A DNA stretch of 37,988 bases from Labilithrix sp. (lineage in GTDB: Bacteria; Myxococcota; Polyangia; Polyangiales; Polyangiaceae). The notes under the pieces are model-generated. The model had not been told where the DNA came from. It saw nothing but the letters and a program-made list of their open reading frames with translations, and made no database searches. The position numbers were made by a program, and so were the translations under genes. The stretch spans positions 1-37,988 of the forward strand of contig JAQBQL010000047.1 of assembly GCA_028287035.1 (NCBI GenBank). The letters are read 5' to 3'. This document shows, piece by piece, positions 26,924-34,322 of the stretch; position 1 is the first letter of the stretch; each line of letters starts with the position of its first letter.

Positions 26924-28101
26924 GCGTCCCGCGTCGCACGCGTCCCTCGTGGGACGCGCTGCCGATGTTCTGCGACGCGCCGCACCGGGAGCTCGGCGGG
27001 GCCACCGAACGCACGCTGCTCGAGAGCGACCACGCGCTGCACGTCGCGGCGGAGGTCGTGCCCCGCCTCGCGGCCCTCGGGCTGACGAAGCTCCTCGTCC
27101 CGCAGAGTCACGGCGGCGGCGGCTGGGCGCGGGGCGGCGCGGGCGTCGACGTCCGCGCGCTGTGCATCGCGCGCGAGGCGATCGCGTACGTGTCGCCGCT
27201 CGCCGACTCGATCTACGCGGTGCAAGGGCTCGGGTCCCATCCCATTCTCCTCGCGGGAGAAGGAACGCGCCGCGCCGACGTGCTCGCCGAGGTGGTGAGC
27301 GGCACGCGCGTCTGCGCCTTCGCGCTCACCGAGCCCGAGGCGGGCAGTGACGTCGCCTCCATGCGCTGCGTGGCGCGGCGTGACGGCGACGACTGGGTCC
27401 TCGACGGCGAGAAGGTCTACATCTCGAACGTCGGCATCGCCCATCACTACGTCGTCTTCGCGAACGCCGACCCGGAGCGGGGGCGCAAGGGCATCAGTGC
27501 GTTCCTCGTCGACGCGAAGGCCGACGGGCTCGTGCTCGCGCCCGTCCCGATGAGCGTCGACCACCCGCTCGGGCGCCTCACCATGAAGGGCTGCCGGGTC
27601 CCGGCGGGCGCGCTGCTCGGCGAGGTCGGGCACGGCCTCCGTCTCGCGCTCGGCACCCTCGACGTGTTCCGCACGTCGGTCGGCGCGGCCGCGGTCGGCA
27701 TGGCCCGCCGCGCGCTGGACGAGGCCATCGAGCGCACCACGACGCGCGTCCAGTTCGGCAAGCCGCTGTCGGAGCAGCAGCTCACGCAGGCGGCGCTCGC
27801 CGACATGGCGACCGACCTCGACGCCGCGCGACTCCTCGTGATGCGCGCCGCGTGGGAGAAGGACCATCCGGGCAACGACGTGCGCGCGAGCGCCACCAGC
27901 GTCGCCATGGCGAAGATGTTCGCGACCGAGGCGGCGCAGCGCATCATCGATCGCGCGGTGCAGCTGTTCGGCGGCGCCGGCGTCACCGACTCGGTCGTCG
28001 ACCGCCTCTACCGCGAGATCCGGCCGCTCCGGATCTACGAGGGCACGACCGAGATCCAGAAGCTCATCATCGGCGGCGCGCTCGTGCAGAAGCGCGCCTG
28101 A
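26920..28101 (+). CDS. Acyl-CoA dehydrogenase
   Basis: A 393-residue FAD-dependent acyl-CoA dehydrogenase that would introduce a double bond into a CoA ester and pass electrons to ETF. The signature AFALTEPEAGSDVASM (133-148) binds flavin and substrate. TTTRVQFGKPLSEQQ (273-287) and QLFGGAGVTDS (348-358) are the other family blocks. The likely catalytic base is Glu374 in RIYEGTTEIQK. The start is GTG 26920-26922, overlapping the crotonase stop. The N-terminal helical domain is shorter than in classical members and has a Gly-rich loop (HGGGGWARGGAGVD, 64-77). Placement after RidA and crotonase genes fits 2-aminobenzoyl-CoA-type clusters, but a fatty acyl substrate is equally possible. Confidence 0.94.
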   Translation: MSVPRRTRPSWDALPMFCDAPHRELGGATERTLLESDHALHVAAEVVPRLAALGLTKLLVPQSHGGGGWARGGAGVDVRALCIAREAIAYVSPLADSIYAVQGLGSHPILLAGEGTRRADVLAEVVSGTRVCAFALTEPEAGSDVASMRCVARRDGDDWVLDGEKVYISNVGIAHHYVVFANADPERGRKGISAFLVDAKADGLVLAPVPMSVDHPLGRLTMKGCRVPAGALLGEVGHGLRLALGTLDVFRTSVGAAAVGMARRALDEAIERTTTRVQFGKPLSEQQLTQAALADMATDLDAARLLVMRAAWEKDHPGNDVRASATSVAMAKMFATEAAQRIIDRAVQLFGGAGVTDSVVDRLYREIRPLRIYEGTTEIQKLIIGGALVQKRA

Positions 28102-28106
28102 CGGGT

Positions 28107-29546
28107 GTGACGTCGTTGCTGTTCGCGCCGCTCACGATGCGCACCCTGACGGTGCCGAACCGGCTCGTGTTGCCGGCGATGGTGACGCGCCTCTCCGGCG
28201 AGGACGGCGCGGTGAACGACGACATCCGCGCCCGCTACGTGCGGTTCGCGCGCGGCGAGGTGGGGCTCATCGTGGTCGAGGCGATGGCCGTGCATTCGGC
28301 GAAGAGCGGGCCGCTGCTGCGCATCTCGTCCGACGAATACGTGCCCGGTCTCACCGATCTCGCGGCGCGCGTGCACGACGCCGGGCCCTCGCGCGTCGTC
28401 CCCCAGATCATCCATTTCCTGAAGATCGCGCGGTCCGGCTGGCGCCAGACGGTGGACCTCCTGTCGCGCGAGGAGATCGACGGGATCGTCGAGGCGTACG
28501 GCCAGGCGGCGGCGCGGGCGCGCGTCTGCGGCTTCGACGGCGTCGAGCTGCACATGGCGCACGCGTACACGCTGTCGTCGTTCCTCTCGCGGCTGAACCC
28601 GCGGCGCGATGCCTATGGCGGCTCGCTCGCCAACCGGCTCCGGCTGCCGCTGCGGGTGCTCCGGCGCGTGCGCGAGGTGGTGGGTGACGACTTCGCGGTG
28701 GGCGTCCGCTTCGTCGGCGACGAGTGCATCCGGAATGGCTACACGGTGCTCGAGGCGGGACCCATCGCGGTCGAGCTCGCGCGGGCCGGCGCGGACTACG
28801 TCTCGCTGTCGGCGGGCGGGAAGTTCGAGGATGCGCGCGTCATCGAGGGCGAGCCGCTCTATCCGTATACCGGCTATTCCGGTGATCGCTGCATGCCTGG
28901 AGTTGCCTATCCGGATGGCGCGAACCTGGCCATTCCCGAGCGCGTCCGGGCGGCGCTCCGGGCGGCGGGGCTCGAGACGCCGGTGGTGGCGGCCGGCAAG
29001 ATCGGCACGCGCGCGCTCGCCGAGGACGTGCTGGCGACGGGCCGCGGCGACCTCGTGGGCATGGCGCGCGCGCTGCTCGCCGATCCCGATCTGCCGCGGA
29101 AGTGGGCACGCGGGGAGGAGGACCGCGTCGTGCGCTGCATCTACGGCAACGTCTGCAAGAGCCTCGACGAGAGCTTCCGCCGCGTCGACTGCACGCTGTG
29201 GCCGAAGAAGTCGGGCCAGGCGCCGGAGAGCGACGACCGCGTGGCGCCGGTGTGGCCGGTGGCGGGCGCCGGCCTGAGGGGCGAGGCGAAGGACGGAAAG
29301 GTGCTGCTCCGCTGGCAGGCCGCCACCGACAACGAGGCGATGTACGGCTACGAGGTGCTGCGCGGGGAGGAGCTCGGGGGCGTCCCGCTCCTCGCGCATC
29401 ATGCGAGCGTGCGCGCCCTGTCGACGCGTTACGAGGATACGCGCGTGGTCCCCGGCGGAGTGTACCGGTACGCGGTGCGGCCGTATGATCTCGCGGGCAA
29501 CCGTGGTGAGGCCAGCCACGGCGTCACCGTCACCCTGCCGAGCTGA
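28107..29546 (+). CDS. Old Yellow Enzyme family oxidoreductase fused to a fibronectin type III domain
   Basis: A 479-residue fusion. Residues 3-340 are an FMN-binding OYE/2,4-dienoyl-CoA reductase barrel. It starts with LFAPLTMRTLTVPNRLVLPAM and has the active-site pair His149/His152 in ELHMAHAYTLSSFLSRLNPR. YGGSLANRLRLPLRVLR follows, and the FMN phosphate site is in AAGKIGTRALAEDVLATGRGDLVGMARALLADP. After it comes a Cys cluster (Cys344, Cys350, Cys362 in CTLWP) recalling, but not matching, the four-Cys Fe-S site of dienoyl-CoA reductases. Residues about 388-479 form a fibronectin-III module (VLLRWQAATDNEAMYGYEVLRG to YRYAVRPYDLAGNRGEAS) in the place of the NADPH/FAD domain. No signal peptide is seen, so this FN3 would be cytosolic. 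Start GTG 28107, 5 nt after the previous stop. Confidence 0.9.
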   Translation: MTSLLFAPLTMRTLTVPNRLVLPAMVTRLSGEDGAVNDDIRARYVRFARGEVGLIVVEAMAVHSAKSGPLLRISSDEYVPGLTDLAARVHDAGPSRVVPQIIHFLKIARSGWRQTVDLLSREEIDGIVEAYGQAAARARVCGFDGVELHMAHAYTLSSFLSRLNPRRDAYGGSLANRLRLPLRVLRRVREVVGDDFAVGVRFVGDECIRNGYTVLEAGPIAVELARAGADYVSLSAGGKFEDARVIEGEPLYPYTGYSGDRCMPGVAYPDGANLAIPERVRAALRAAGLETPVVAAGKIGTRALAEDVLATGRGDLVGMARALLADPDLPRKWARGEEDRVVRCIYGNVCKSLDESFRRVDCTLWPKKSGQAPESDDRVAPVWPVAGAGLRGEAKDGKVLLRWQAATDNEAMYGYEVLRGEELGGVPLLAHHASVRALSTRYEDTRVVPGGVYRYAVRPYDLAGNRGEASHGVTVTLPS

Positions 29547-29551
29547 CCTCC

Positions 29552-30625
29552 TTGTACCGCTACGACGACCTGCGCGAGGTTCATCTCGAGCTCACGACGC
29601 GCTGCAACGCGAGCTGCCCGCAGTGTCCCCGCAACCTGTCGGGCGGGCCGGTGAACCCCGCGTTGCCGCTGACCGAGCTGGGGCTCGAGGACGTCCGCAC
29701 GATCTTCACGGGGGACTTCGTGCGCCGGCTCCGGAAGCTCTACGCCTGCGGCAACTACGGAGATCCCATGGTCGCGCGGGACACGCTCCCGATATTCGAA
29801 TACCTGCGGGCGGAGAATCCCGCGATGGAGCTCGGGCTCTTCACGAACGGCAGCGGGCGCACGCGCGACTTCTGGGAGGGGCTCGCCCGCGTGACGAGCT
29901 ACGTGCGTTTCTCGATCGACGGCCTCGAGGACACGAATCACCTCTACCGGCGCGGTACGCAGTGGGCGCGGATCATGGAGTCGGTGAAGGCGTTCATCGG
30001 CGCGGGCGGGCGCGCGGAGTGGGATTTCATCGTCTTCAAGCACAACGAGCACCAGCTCGAGGAGGCGCGGGCCCTCGCCGCGAGCCTGGGGTTTTCGCGG
30101 TTCTTCCTGAAGAAGACGAGCCGCTTCCTGAGCAATGGCAAGGTGCTGGGAAAGCAGGTGCTCTCGCGCGAGGGCGCGCCGGATTACGTGATCGAGGAGC
30201 CGGACAATGCGCTCTTCCGTAATCCGGCGGTGGTGCGTCTGGCGCAGGTCGGGGAGGGCGGTGGCTTCGGCGATTACCAGGCCGAGACCGAGATCGCGTG
30301 CAAGGCGGCGCGCCACCGGCGCCTCTACGTGAGCGCGGAGGGCGCGGTCTTTCCGTGCTGCTGGACGGGGGCGCTGTATCCGCCGGGGCGGCCCGCCGGC
30401 AGCGCGCAGATCTGGCAGCTGCTGGCGCGGCTGCCGGAGGGCAAGGCGTCGCTCGACGCGCGGCGTCGGTCGATCCGCGAGATCGTGGAGGGTCCGTTCT
30501 TCCAGGAGCTCGTGCCGCAGGGCTGGGAGAAGGGCAGCGTGGAGAAGGGGCGGCTCGAGCCGTGCGTGCGCGCGTGCGGCGGTCACGACACGCATGCTGC
30601 GCAGTACGGAGCGTCGCTGCTTTGA
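29552..30625 (+). CDS. Radical SAM protein with twitch/SPASM-like C-terminus
   Basis: A 357-residue radical SAM enzyme. The [4Fe-4S]/SAM motif is CNASCPQC (Cys18, Cys22, Cys25) in LELTTRCNASCPQCPRN. The half-barrel includes YACGNYGDPMVARDTLP (the GGEP-like position), LFTNGSGRT and VRFSIDGLEDTNHLYRRG. The C-terminal part carries Cys250, Cys269/Cys270 (YVSAEGAVFPCCWTG) and Cys338/Cys342, which suits one auxiliary Fe-S cluster of the twitch type rather than the two of a full SPASM domain. The substrate is unknown. Related proteins often sit beside glycosyltransferases in surface-polysaccharide or uncharacterised loci. The start is TTG 29552, 5 nt after the OYE-FN3 stop and without a strong ribosome site; the stop overlaps the next start (TTGA). 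Confidence 0.88.
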   Translation: MYRYDDLREVHLELTTRCNASCPQCPRNLSGGPVNPALPLTELGLEDVRTIFTGDFVRRLRKLYACGNYGDPMVARDTLPIFEYLRAENPAMELGLFTNGSGRTRDFWEGLARVTSYVRFSIDGLEDTNHLYRRGTQWARIMESVKAFIGAGGRAEWDFIVFKHNEHQLEEARALAASLGFSRFFLKKTSRFLSNGKVLGKQVLSREGAPDYVIEEPDNALFRNPAVVRLAQVGEGGGFGDYQAETEIACKAARHRRLYVSAEGAVFPCCWTGALYPPGRPAGSAQIWQLLARLPEGKASLDARRRSIREIVEGPFFQELVPQGWEKGSVEKGRLEPCVRACGGHDTHAAQYGASLL

Positions 30626-31572
30626 GCGGGGCCGCGCGGTACAAGGCGGCACGTGACCTCGGCGTCGTGACGTCGTACTTCAACCCGTGCGGCTATCGCT
30701 CGCGGGCCGAGAACTTCGAGCGCTTCGTCGAGCCGATCCGGCGGGCGGGGATCCCGCTGGTGATCGTGGAGGCGTGCTATCCGGACGGCGGGGCGCGCCT
30801 GGCGGAGGCGCATGGCGCGCTGCGCGTGCCGGCGCGCGACGTGATGTGGCAGAAGGAGCGGCTGCTCGATCTCGGGACGGGCTGGCTGCCCGGGCACGTG
30901 TCGAAGGTGGCGTGGGTCGACGCCGACGTCCTGTTCGAGAACGAGGACTGGGCGGAGGAGGCGTCGGCGGCGCTCGAGACGGCGTACGTGCTGCAGCCGT
31001 TCGCGTCGGTGGCGCGGATGTCGCGTGGCCTCCTGGAGCCGGCGCCGGACGACGACGTGTTCGAGAGCTTCGGTAAGGTGTTCGCCGAGCGTCCCGAGGA
31101 GCTGAAGCATGGTCGCTTCGAGCGTCATGGGCATACGGGTTTCGCGTGGGCGGCGCGGCGTGACGTGCTCGCGAGGAATGGCTTCTATGACGCGTGCATC
31201 GCGGGCAGTGGCGACCACATGATGGCGCATGCGTTCGCGGGGGACTGGGAGTCGCCGTGCATCGCGCGGATGGTGGGTCGGGGCGGCAAGCACGTGGCGC
31301 ATTTCCGGCGGTGGTGCCGGGCGCTGGACGCGGAGGTGCAGCGGCGCGTGTCGTTCGTGGGCGGCCGGCTGCTGCACCTGTGGCACGGCACGACGGAGAA
31401 CCGGCGCTATGCGCAGCGCAATCGCGAGCTGCACGACCTGCGCTTCGACCCGAAGGTGGATATCCGTATCTCGGATACGGGCTGCTGGGAGTGGGCGAGC
31501 GACCGTCCGGAGCTGCACGGGTGGGCGAGGCGGTATTTCGAGGAGCGGCGGGAGGACGAGGGGGAGGGGTGA
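30622..31572 (+). CDS. GT-A-like glycosyltransferase family protein
   Basis: A 316-residue cytosolic protein with a nucleotide-sugar transferase look. It starts VVTSYFNPCGYRSRAENFERF (about 15-35), continues with a beta strand IPLVIVEACYPDGG, and has the DxD motif WVDADVLFENEDW (99-110, Asp100/Asp102) expected to hold the metal and UDP/GDP-sugar. Further blocks are GFAWAARRDVLARNGFYDACIAGSGDHMMAHAF (173-205), with a likely acidic catalytic or acceptor residue in GSGDHM, and LLHLWHGTTENRRY (250-263), whose His pair may complete the metal site. The family is not named to my knowledge, but the pattern is consistent. The start TTG 30622 overlaps the radical SAM stop (TTGA); a GTG at 30667 is the alternative. 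The stop overlaps the next ATG (TGATG). Confidence 0.75.
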   Translation: MSGAARYKAARDLGVVTSYFNPCGYRSRAENFERFVEPIRRAGIPLVIVEACYPDGGARLAEAHGALRVPARDVMWQKERLLDLGTGWLPGHVSKVAWVDADVLFENEDWAEEASAALETAYVLQPFASVARMSRGLLEPAPDDDVFESFGKVFAERPEELKHGRFERHGHTGFAWAARRDVLARNGFYDACIAGSGDHMMAHAFAGDWESPCIARMVGRGGKHVAHFRRWCRALDAEVQRRVSFVGGRLLHLWHGTTENRRYAQRNRELHDLRFDPKVDIRISDTGCWEWASDRPELHGWARRYFEERREDEGEG

Positions 31573-32012
31573 TGTCCGTGGATGCGGGATTGACGCTGGA
31601 GCTTGGGGGCTCATTCGCCGAGGACCCGGGCCTGGTGCTCGGGCTGCTACTGGGGGCGGGGTGGGGACCGTCGGGCGGCGCCGGCCTGGAGGTGGTGCGG
31701 ATGAGTGACGACGGCGAAGAGCGCGTCATGGTGCGGCCGGACGCGTTGCTGCAGGGCTCCTCCCAGGTGGCGGCGTGGCTGGCGAACGGGGGCTCGGTGG
31801 CGGTGACTCTCGTGTGGAAGGACTCGGGCATCGGCGGCGAGCTGATCTTCACGAGCGCGTCGCGTGTGGTGTTCAGCGCCACGATCAACCGTCTCACGCT
31901 GAACCCCCGGACCACGGACGTGAGCTGGTATCTGACGCGCCTGCTGCCGGCGCTGGTCACGAGTGGGGGCCATTCTCTGGTGGAGAGCTGGACGTGGACG
32001 GAAACGGCGTGA
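31572..32012 (+). CDS. Unrecognised 146-residue protein, last gene of the operon
   Basis: The reading frame starts with ATG overlapping the previous stop (TGATG), with GGGGAGGGG just upstream, so it is a real, translationally coupled gene. The product begins MSVDAGLTLELGG and has no signal peptide or membrane helix. It alternates strand-like segments (VRPDALL, SVAVTLVWKD, GELIFTSASRVVFSATINR) with one helix (VSWYLTRLLPALVT) and ends in the Trp-rich SLVESWTWTETA. This mixed alpha/beta pattern resembles small immunity-like or scaffold proteins of myxobacteria, but I recognise no family and the resemblance is only in style. Its place after a radical SAM enzyme and a glycosyltransferase-like protein makes a partner role possible. 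It is too large and lacks a leader/core layout to be an evident RiPP precursor. Confidence 0.7.
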   Translation: MSVDAGLTLELGGSFAEDPGLVLGLLLGAGWGPSGGAGLEVVRMSDDGEERVMVRPDALLQGSSQVAAWLANGGSVAVTLVWKDSGIGGELIFTSASRVVFSATINRLTLNPRTTDVSWYLTRLLPALVTSGGHSLVESWTWTETA

Positions 32013-32083
32013 GCCGTGCGGCGGGGCGGGGCTGCGCGCGCTGATCGCTGAGGGGCGCCGAGGCTCGGAGCAAGGAGGGCGCG

Positions 32084-32105
32084 GGCGGGGCTTCCGCCAC
32101 TCTTT
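32084..32105 (+). terminator. Weak hairpin after the seven-gene operon
   Basis: GGCGG (32084-32088) pairs with CCGCC (32094-32098) around GGCTT and is followed by ACTCTTTG, a poor T-tract. It lies 72 nt after the last stop codon of the operon. A terminator role is likely but weakly supported. Confidence 0.35.
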
Positions 32106-32359
32106 GATTGAGGCGCTTCTGGTCCGCGGCGGCCACGCCGGTGAAAACGTGAGTGATCGAGTTTGCTGTCACTCCGTCGAGCTCGATACGGCATACTTGC
32201 AAGTCGGCTCGCCGCGTAACGGTGAGGGTGGGGCTTGTGTCAGGCCATGAGGCGCGCCCCTACGAATCGGCGCACTACCGGTACGACGATCAGCGCGTGA
32301 ACGCTGCGCGCGAGCGAGGCGTCGCAGGCGCACGAACAGGCCGAACGGTCAGGGGACAC

Positions 32360-32386
32360 TCACCGGCGTCGCGCACACGCCGGTGA
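32360..32386. repeat. Strong extragenic palindrome
   Basis: TCACCGGCGT (32360-32369) and ACGCCGGTGA (32377-32386) form a perfect 10-bp G+C-rich stem with a 7-nt loop. The right arm recurs exactly at 32135-32144. No T-tract follows on either strand. It could be a REP-like element or an IS end; only these copies are visible. Confidence 0.6.
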
Positions 32387-32494
32387 CGGACACGCGCTGA
32401 CGAGCCCGACGCGTAGGCGGCAGGCGCGGGCGACGCGGTCCGCCACGTGCTCCGCGGCCGGCGCGCCGCGTGTGGCGCGCACGTGCTCATTCTC

Positions 32495-32507
32495 CTAGGG
32501 GCTGCTG
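32495..32507 (+). repeat. Left terminal inverted repeat of the IS
   Basis: CTAGGGGCTGCTG; matches the complement of 33680-33692 at 12 of 13 positions, with CTAG possibly being target DNA rather than element. Confidence 0.7.
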
Positions 32508-32509
32508 CA

Positions 32510-33622
32510 ATAGCGTCCGAGGTGCACCACAAGGCGCCCGCCGGCGCCTTGGTTCCGATTCGGAAGTGACACGGGGGGTCGTCGACCGGCTCGGCGATGC
32601 TTCGCCGGGGCGCCGCCTGCGCGGCCTCGGCCCAGTACCGCGAGAGGGCTGTCCCTCGTGCGGGCTGCTCCATGAGCTTCGCGACGCGCAGTAAGATGAA
32701 GGCCGCAGCGAGCATGTACGCGGCGGTCTGATTTGCGCCGAGCCCGACGGGTCGCGTCTTTCGAAAGTTGCCGACCGTCCTGAATCAACCGAATAGCTCC
32801 TCAACCCGCTTCCGGACTCGCTGGGCCACCGCATAGCCGCTGTGCTCGGCAGTGCGGGCGTCGATCATCGAGCCGCGTCGCTTCGTGACGTTCTGGGCCA
32901 CGTGCGGCGTGACGTTGCGGGCGCGGCATGCCGCGACGAAGGCGCCCGTGTCGTAGCCCTCGTCGGCACCGAGCGTCACGCGGCGCCCGCCGGGCACCCC
33001 CTTTCCCGCGGCCCGTCCGCGCGAGCCGCGCGTCGGGATCGGTGTTCGGCCCGTGCGTGTCGTTGCTTCGCTTCTCGCCGTACGAGTCGACGGTCGGGTT
33101 GCCCGGGTCCTCCGGCGGCGTCTTGTCGTTGTCGCCATTCTCTTGAACCTCTCGAGCGATGCCCACGAGTCGATGAGAGTGCCGTCGGCGTGAAGTGCTC
33201 GCGGCTCATCAGCTTCGCGAACGTCGACCTGCGCGGTGACGGCGCGAACGAATTCGCCGGCAACATCGTGGGCCAGAAGTCGGTCACGATTCGTGGTGAA
33301 GACCGTCGGAACGAAGCTCTCCTCCACCATGTCCATGTCGAAGAACCACCTGAAAAGCAGGTTGTGGTCGAGTTGCTCGCAGAACTGCCGCTCGCTCCGC
33401 ACCGCGTACAGCGCCATCAGCAGCGTCGCCTCGAGCAGCCGCTCCGGCGGGACCGACGGGCGCCCGATGTACGCGTACATCGCGTCAAGCACGGGTGAAA
33501 GGCTCGCGAGTCCCCGTGTCCGCCAGCGTCTTGATCGCCCGAAGAGGATGCTCCGCCGGAGCCCGATACTCGGTCGACATCAGGCACAGCATCGACGACT
33601 GCTTCGTTTTCGCTCCGCGCAT
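32510..33622 (-). pseudogene. IS5/IS1182-type transposase, multiply broken
   Basis: Transposase remnant of the DDE type. The N-terminus MRGAKTKQSSMLCLMSTEYRA begins at ATG 33620-33622 in one frame and shifts near 33500-33520. The next frame continues MYAYIGRPSVPPERLLEATL, RSERQFCEQLDHNLLFRWF and LHADGTLIDSWASLERF (first catalytic Asp). It shifts again near 33145 into NGDNDKTPPEDPGNPTVDSY and SNDTHGPNTDPDARLARTG. About 50-60 codons normally between this and the next block are missing. The first shifted frame resumes at RRVTLGADEGYDTGAFV (second Asp) and RNVTPHVAQN, and reaches RVRKRVEELFG (catalytic Glu), followed by TGA where the family has Trp. The frame then continues open with NFRKTRPVGL to the IS end. 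At least three lesions make it inactive. Confidence 0.88.
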
Positions 33623-33679
33623 GCCACCAATCGATCATCCCCTGATCCCGGGTGTCGATCCCCCTCGCAGCTCGTTTTT

Positions 33680-33692
33680 CAGCAGCCGCTAG
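33680..33692 (-). repeat. Right terminal inverted repeat of the IS
   Basis: Reads CTAGCGGCTGCTG on the minus strand; partner of 32495-32507. The transposase start codon lies 58 nt inside it. Confidence 0.7.
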
Positions 33693-34020
33693 GCGTTGTC
33701 CATAGTTCTCTCCAGCCATAGCCACGCACAAGCGAGTTGCGCGAGCGAGGAAGTTCCGTGCCGTGATCTCGGTTCGCGTGGCGATGGCTCGAAAGCGCTC
33801 GAGGCTGTGAAAGAATATCTCGACCAAGTAGCGCCTTCCGTGGAGCTCGGGGCTCTTCGGCAGCTTCCGTGGCCCTTCGGCCTTTCAGCTGATGACGGGC
33901 TCGTGGTCAGCGGCCACGCGACCGTGAGCTCATCTTGCGGACCCGCACGGCTTTTCGGAATCGGGCCGAATCGTACCCGGTATCGGCGATCAAGGCTTTC
34001 CCGCTAGCGCGCGGACCGAA
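33693..34020 (-). pseudogene. C-terminal remnant of an older IS5-type transposase
   Basis: On the minus strand ASGKALIADTGYDSARFRKA (about 34010-33945) matches the second-Asp block of IS5/IS427-group transposases. In another frame, after a stop, KLPKSPELHGRRYLVEIFFHSLERFRAIATRTEITARNFLA (split here by a frameshift upstream) gives the catalytic Glu block and the conserved C-terminus. The frame runs straight into the right end of the IS at 33692. With the IS removed, it would read GQRLGE and stop. No N-terminal half with the first catalytic Asp was found upstream, so it is a truncated, frameshifted relic and the older of the two elements. Confidence 0.75.
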
Positions 34021-34322
34021 GCGCTCGAGGCAGATCTCCCAAGGCCAGGCCGGTTTTTGGCACGACAGAGATCGGCTTCGATGTAATGCTCCGCCGCCTT
34101 CGGGAGAGGAGAATTGGCGAACCTCATCTCGCCTTCCCGAAGCGCCGCGCGGCGTCGCGGCGCATAACAACGGTGCGGGCATGGCATGGTTCGGCCATCG
34201 CGTGAGCGCTTGTAGCTTCGAGAGATATGGCCATGAGGGTGTTGCGCCACTTCGGATGCGCCAAATCAAAGTTATCTCGTTCATTTCCTTGAGATCGATA
34301 GGCAGCGCGCTATATCCATAGG
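34021..34322. other. Transition region, relatively A/T-rich at its right end
   Basis: No convincing gene. The last 80 bases (34241-34320) are clearly lower in G+C than the rest of the window (for example GATCGATAGGCAGCGCGC then TATATCCATAGG) and precede the RAYT-like start codon. The A/T-rich part may carry its promoter or mark an element border. Minus-strand frames through here lack recognisable transposase motifs. Confidence 0.4.

Larger units (their letters stand above)
32013..32494. other. Gene-free stretch between operon end and IS
   Basis: Short open frames exist on both strands here but none shows the strong G/C third-position bias or a ribosome site, so I call no gene. It holds a weak terminator (32084-32105), a strong hairpin (32360-32386) and a repeated 10-mer ACGCCGGTGA (32135-32144 and 32377-32386). 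It may contain the far end of the older transposase element interrupted at 33692. Confidence 0.5.
32495..33692. mobile_element. Decayed insertion sequence of about 1.2 kb with CTAG at both ends
   Basis: The two ends are imperfect inverted repeats: CTAGGGGCTGCTG at 32495-32507 and, read from the other strand, CTAGCGGCTGCTG ending at 33692 (12 of 13 identical). CTAG at both borders is probably a 4-bp target duplication or a palindromic target. The element contains one broken transposase gene in the IS5/IS1182 group, reading leftward. Removing the element with one CTAG joins the flanking minus-strand frame so that it stops two codons later, which supports these borders. Confidence 0.75.

Noticed and set aside
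29552..32012. RiPP cluster interpretation of the radical SAM module
   Set aside because: No short leader/core precursor with repeated Cys, Ser/Thr or Gly pattern was found between or next to the genes; kept only as an open possibility.
33907..34284. Minus-strand frame as a complete small gene
   Set aside because: Only its last 30 residues match a transposase block; the rest has no motif and the next block is in another frame, so it is treated as remnant.
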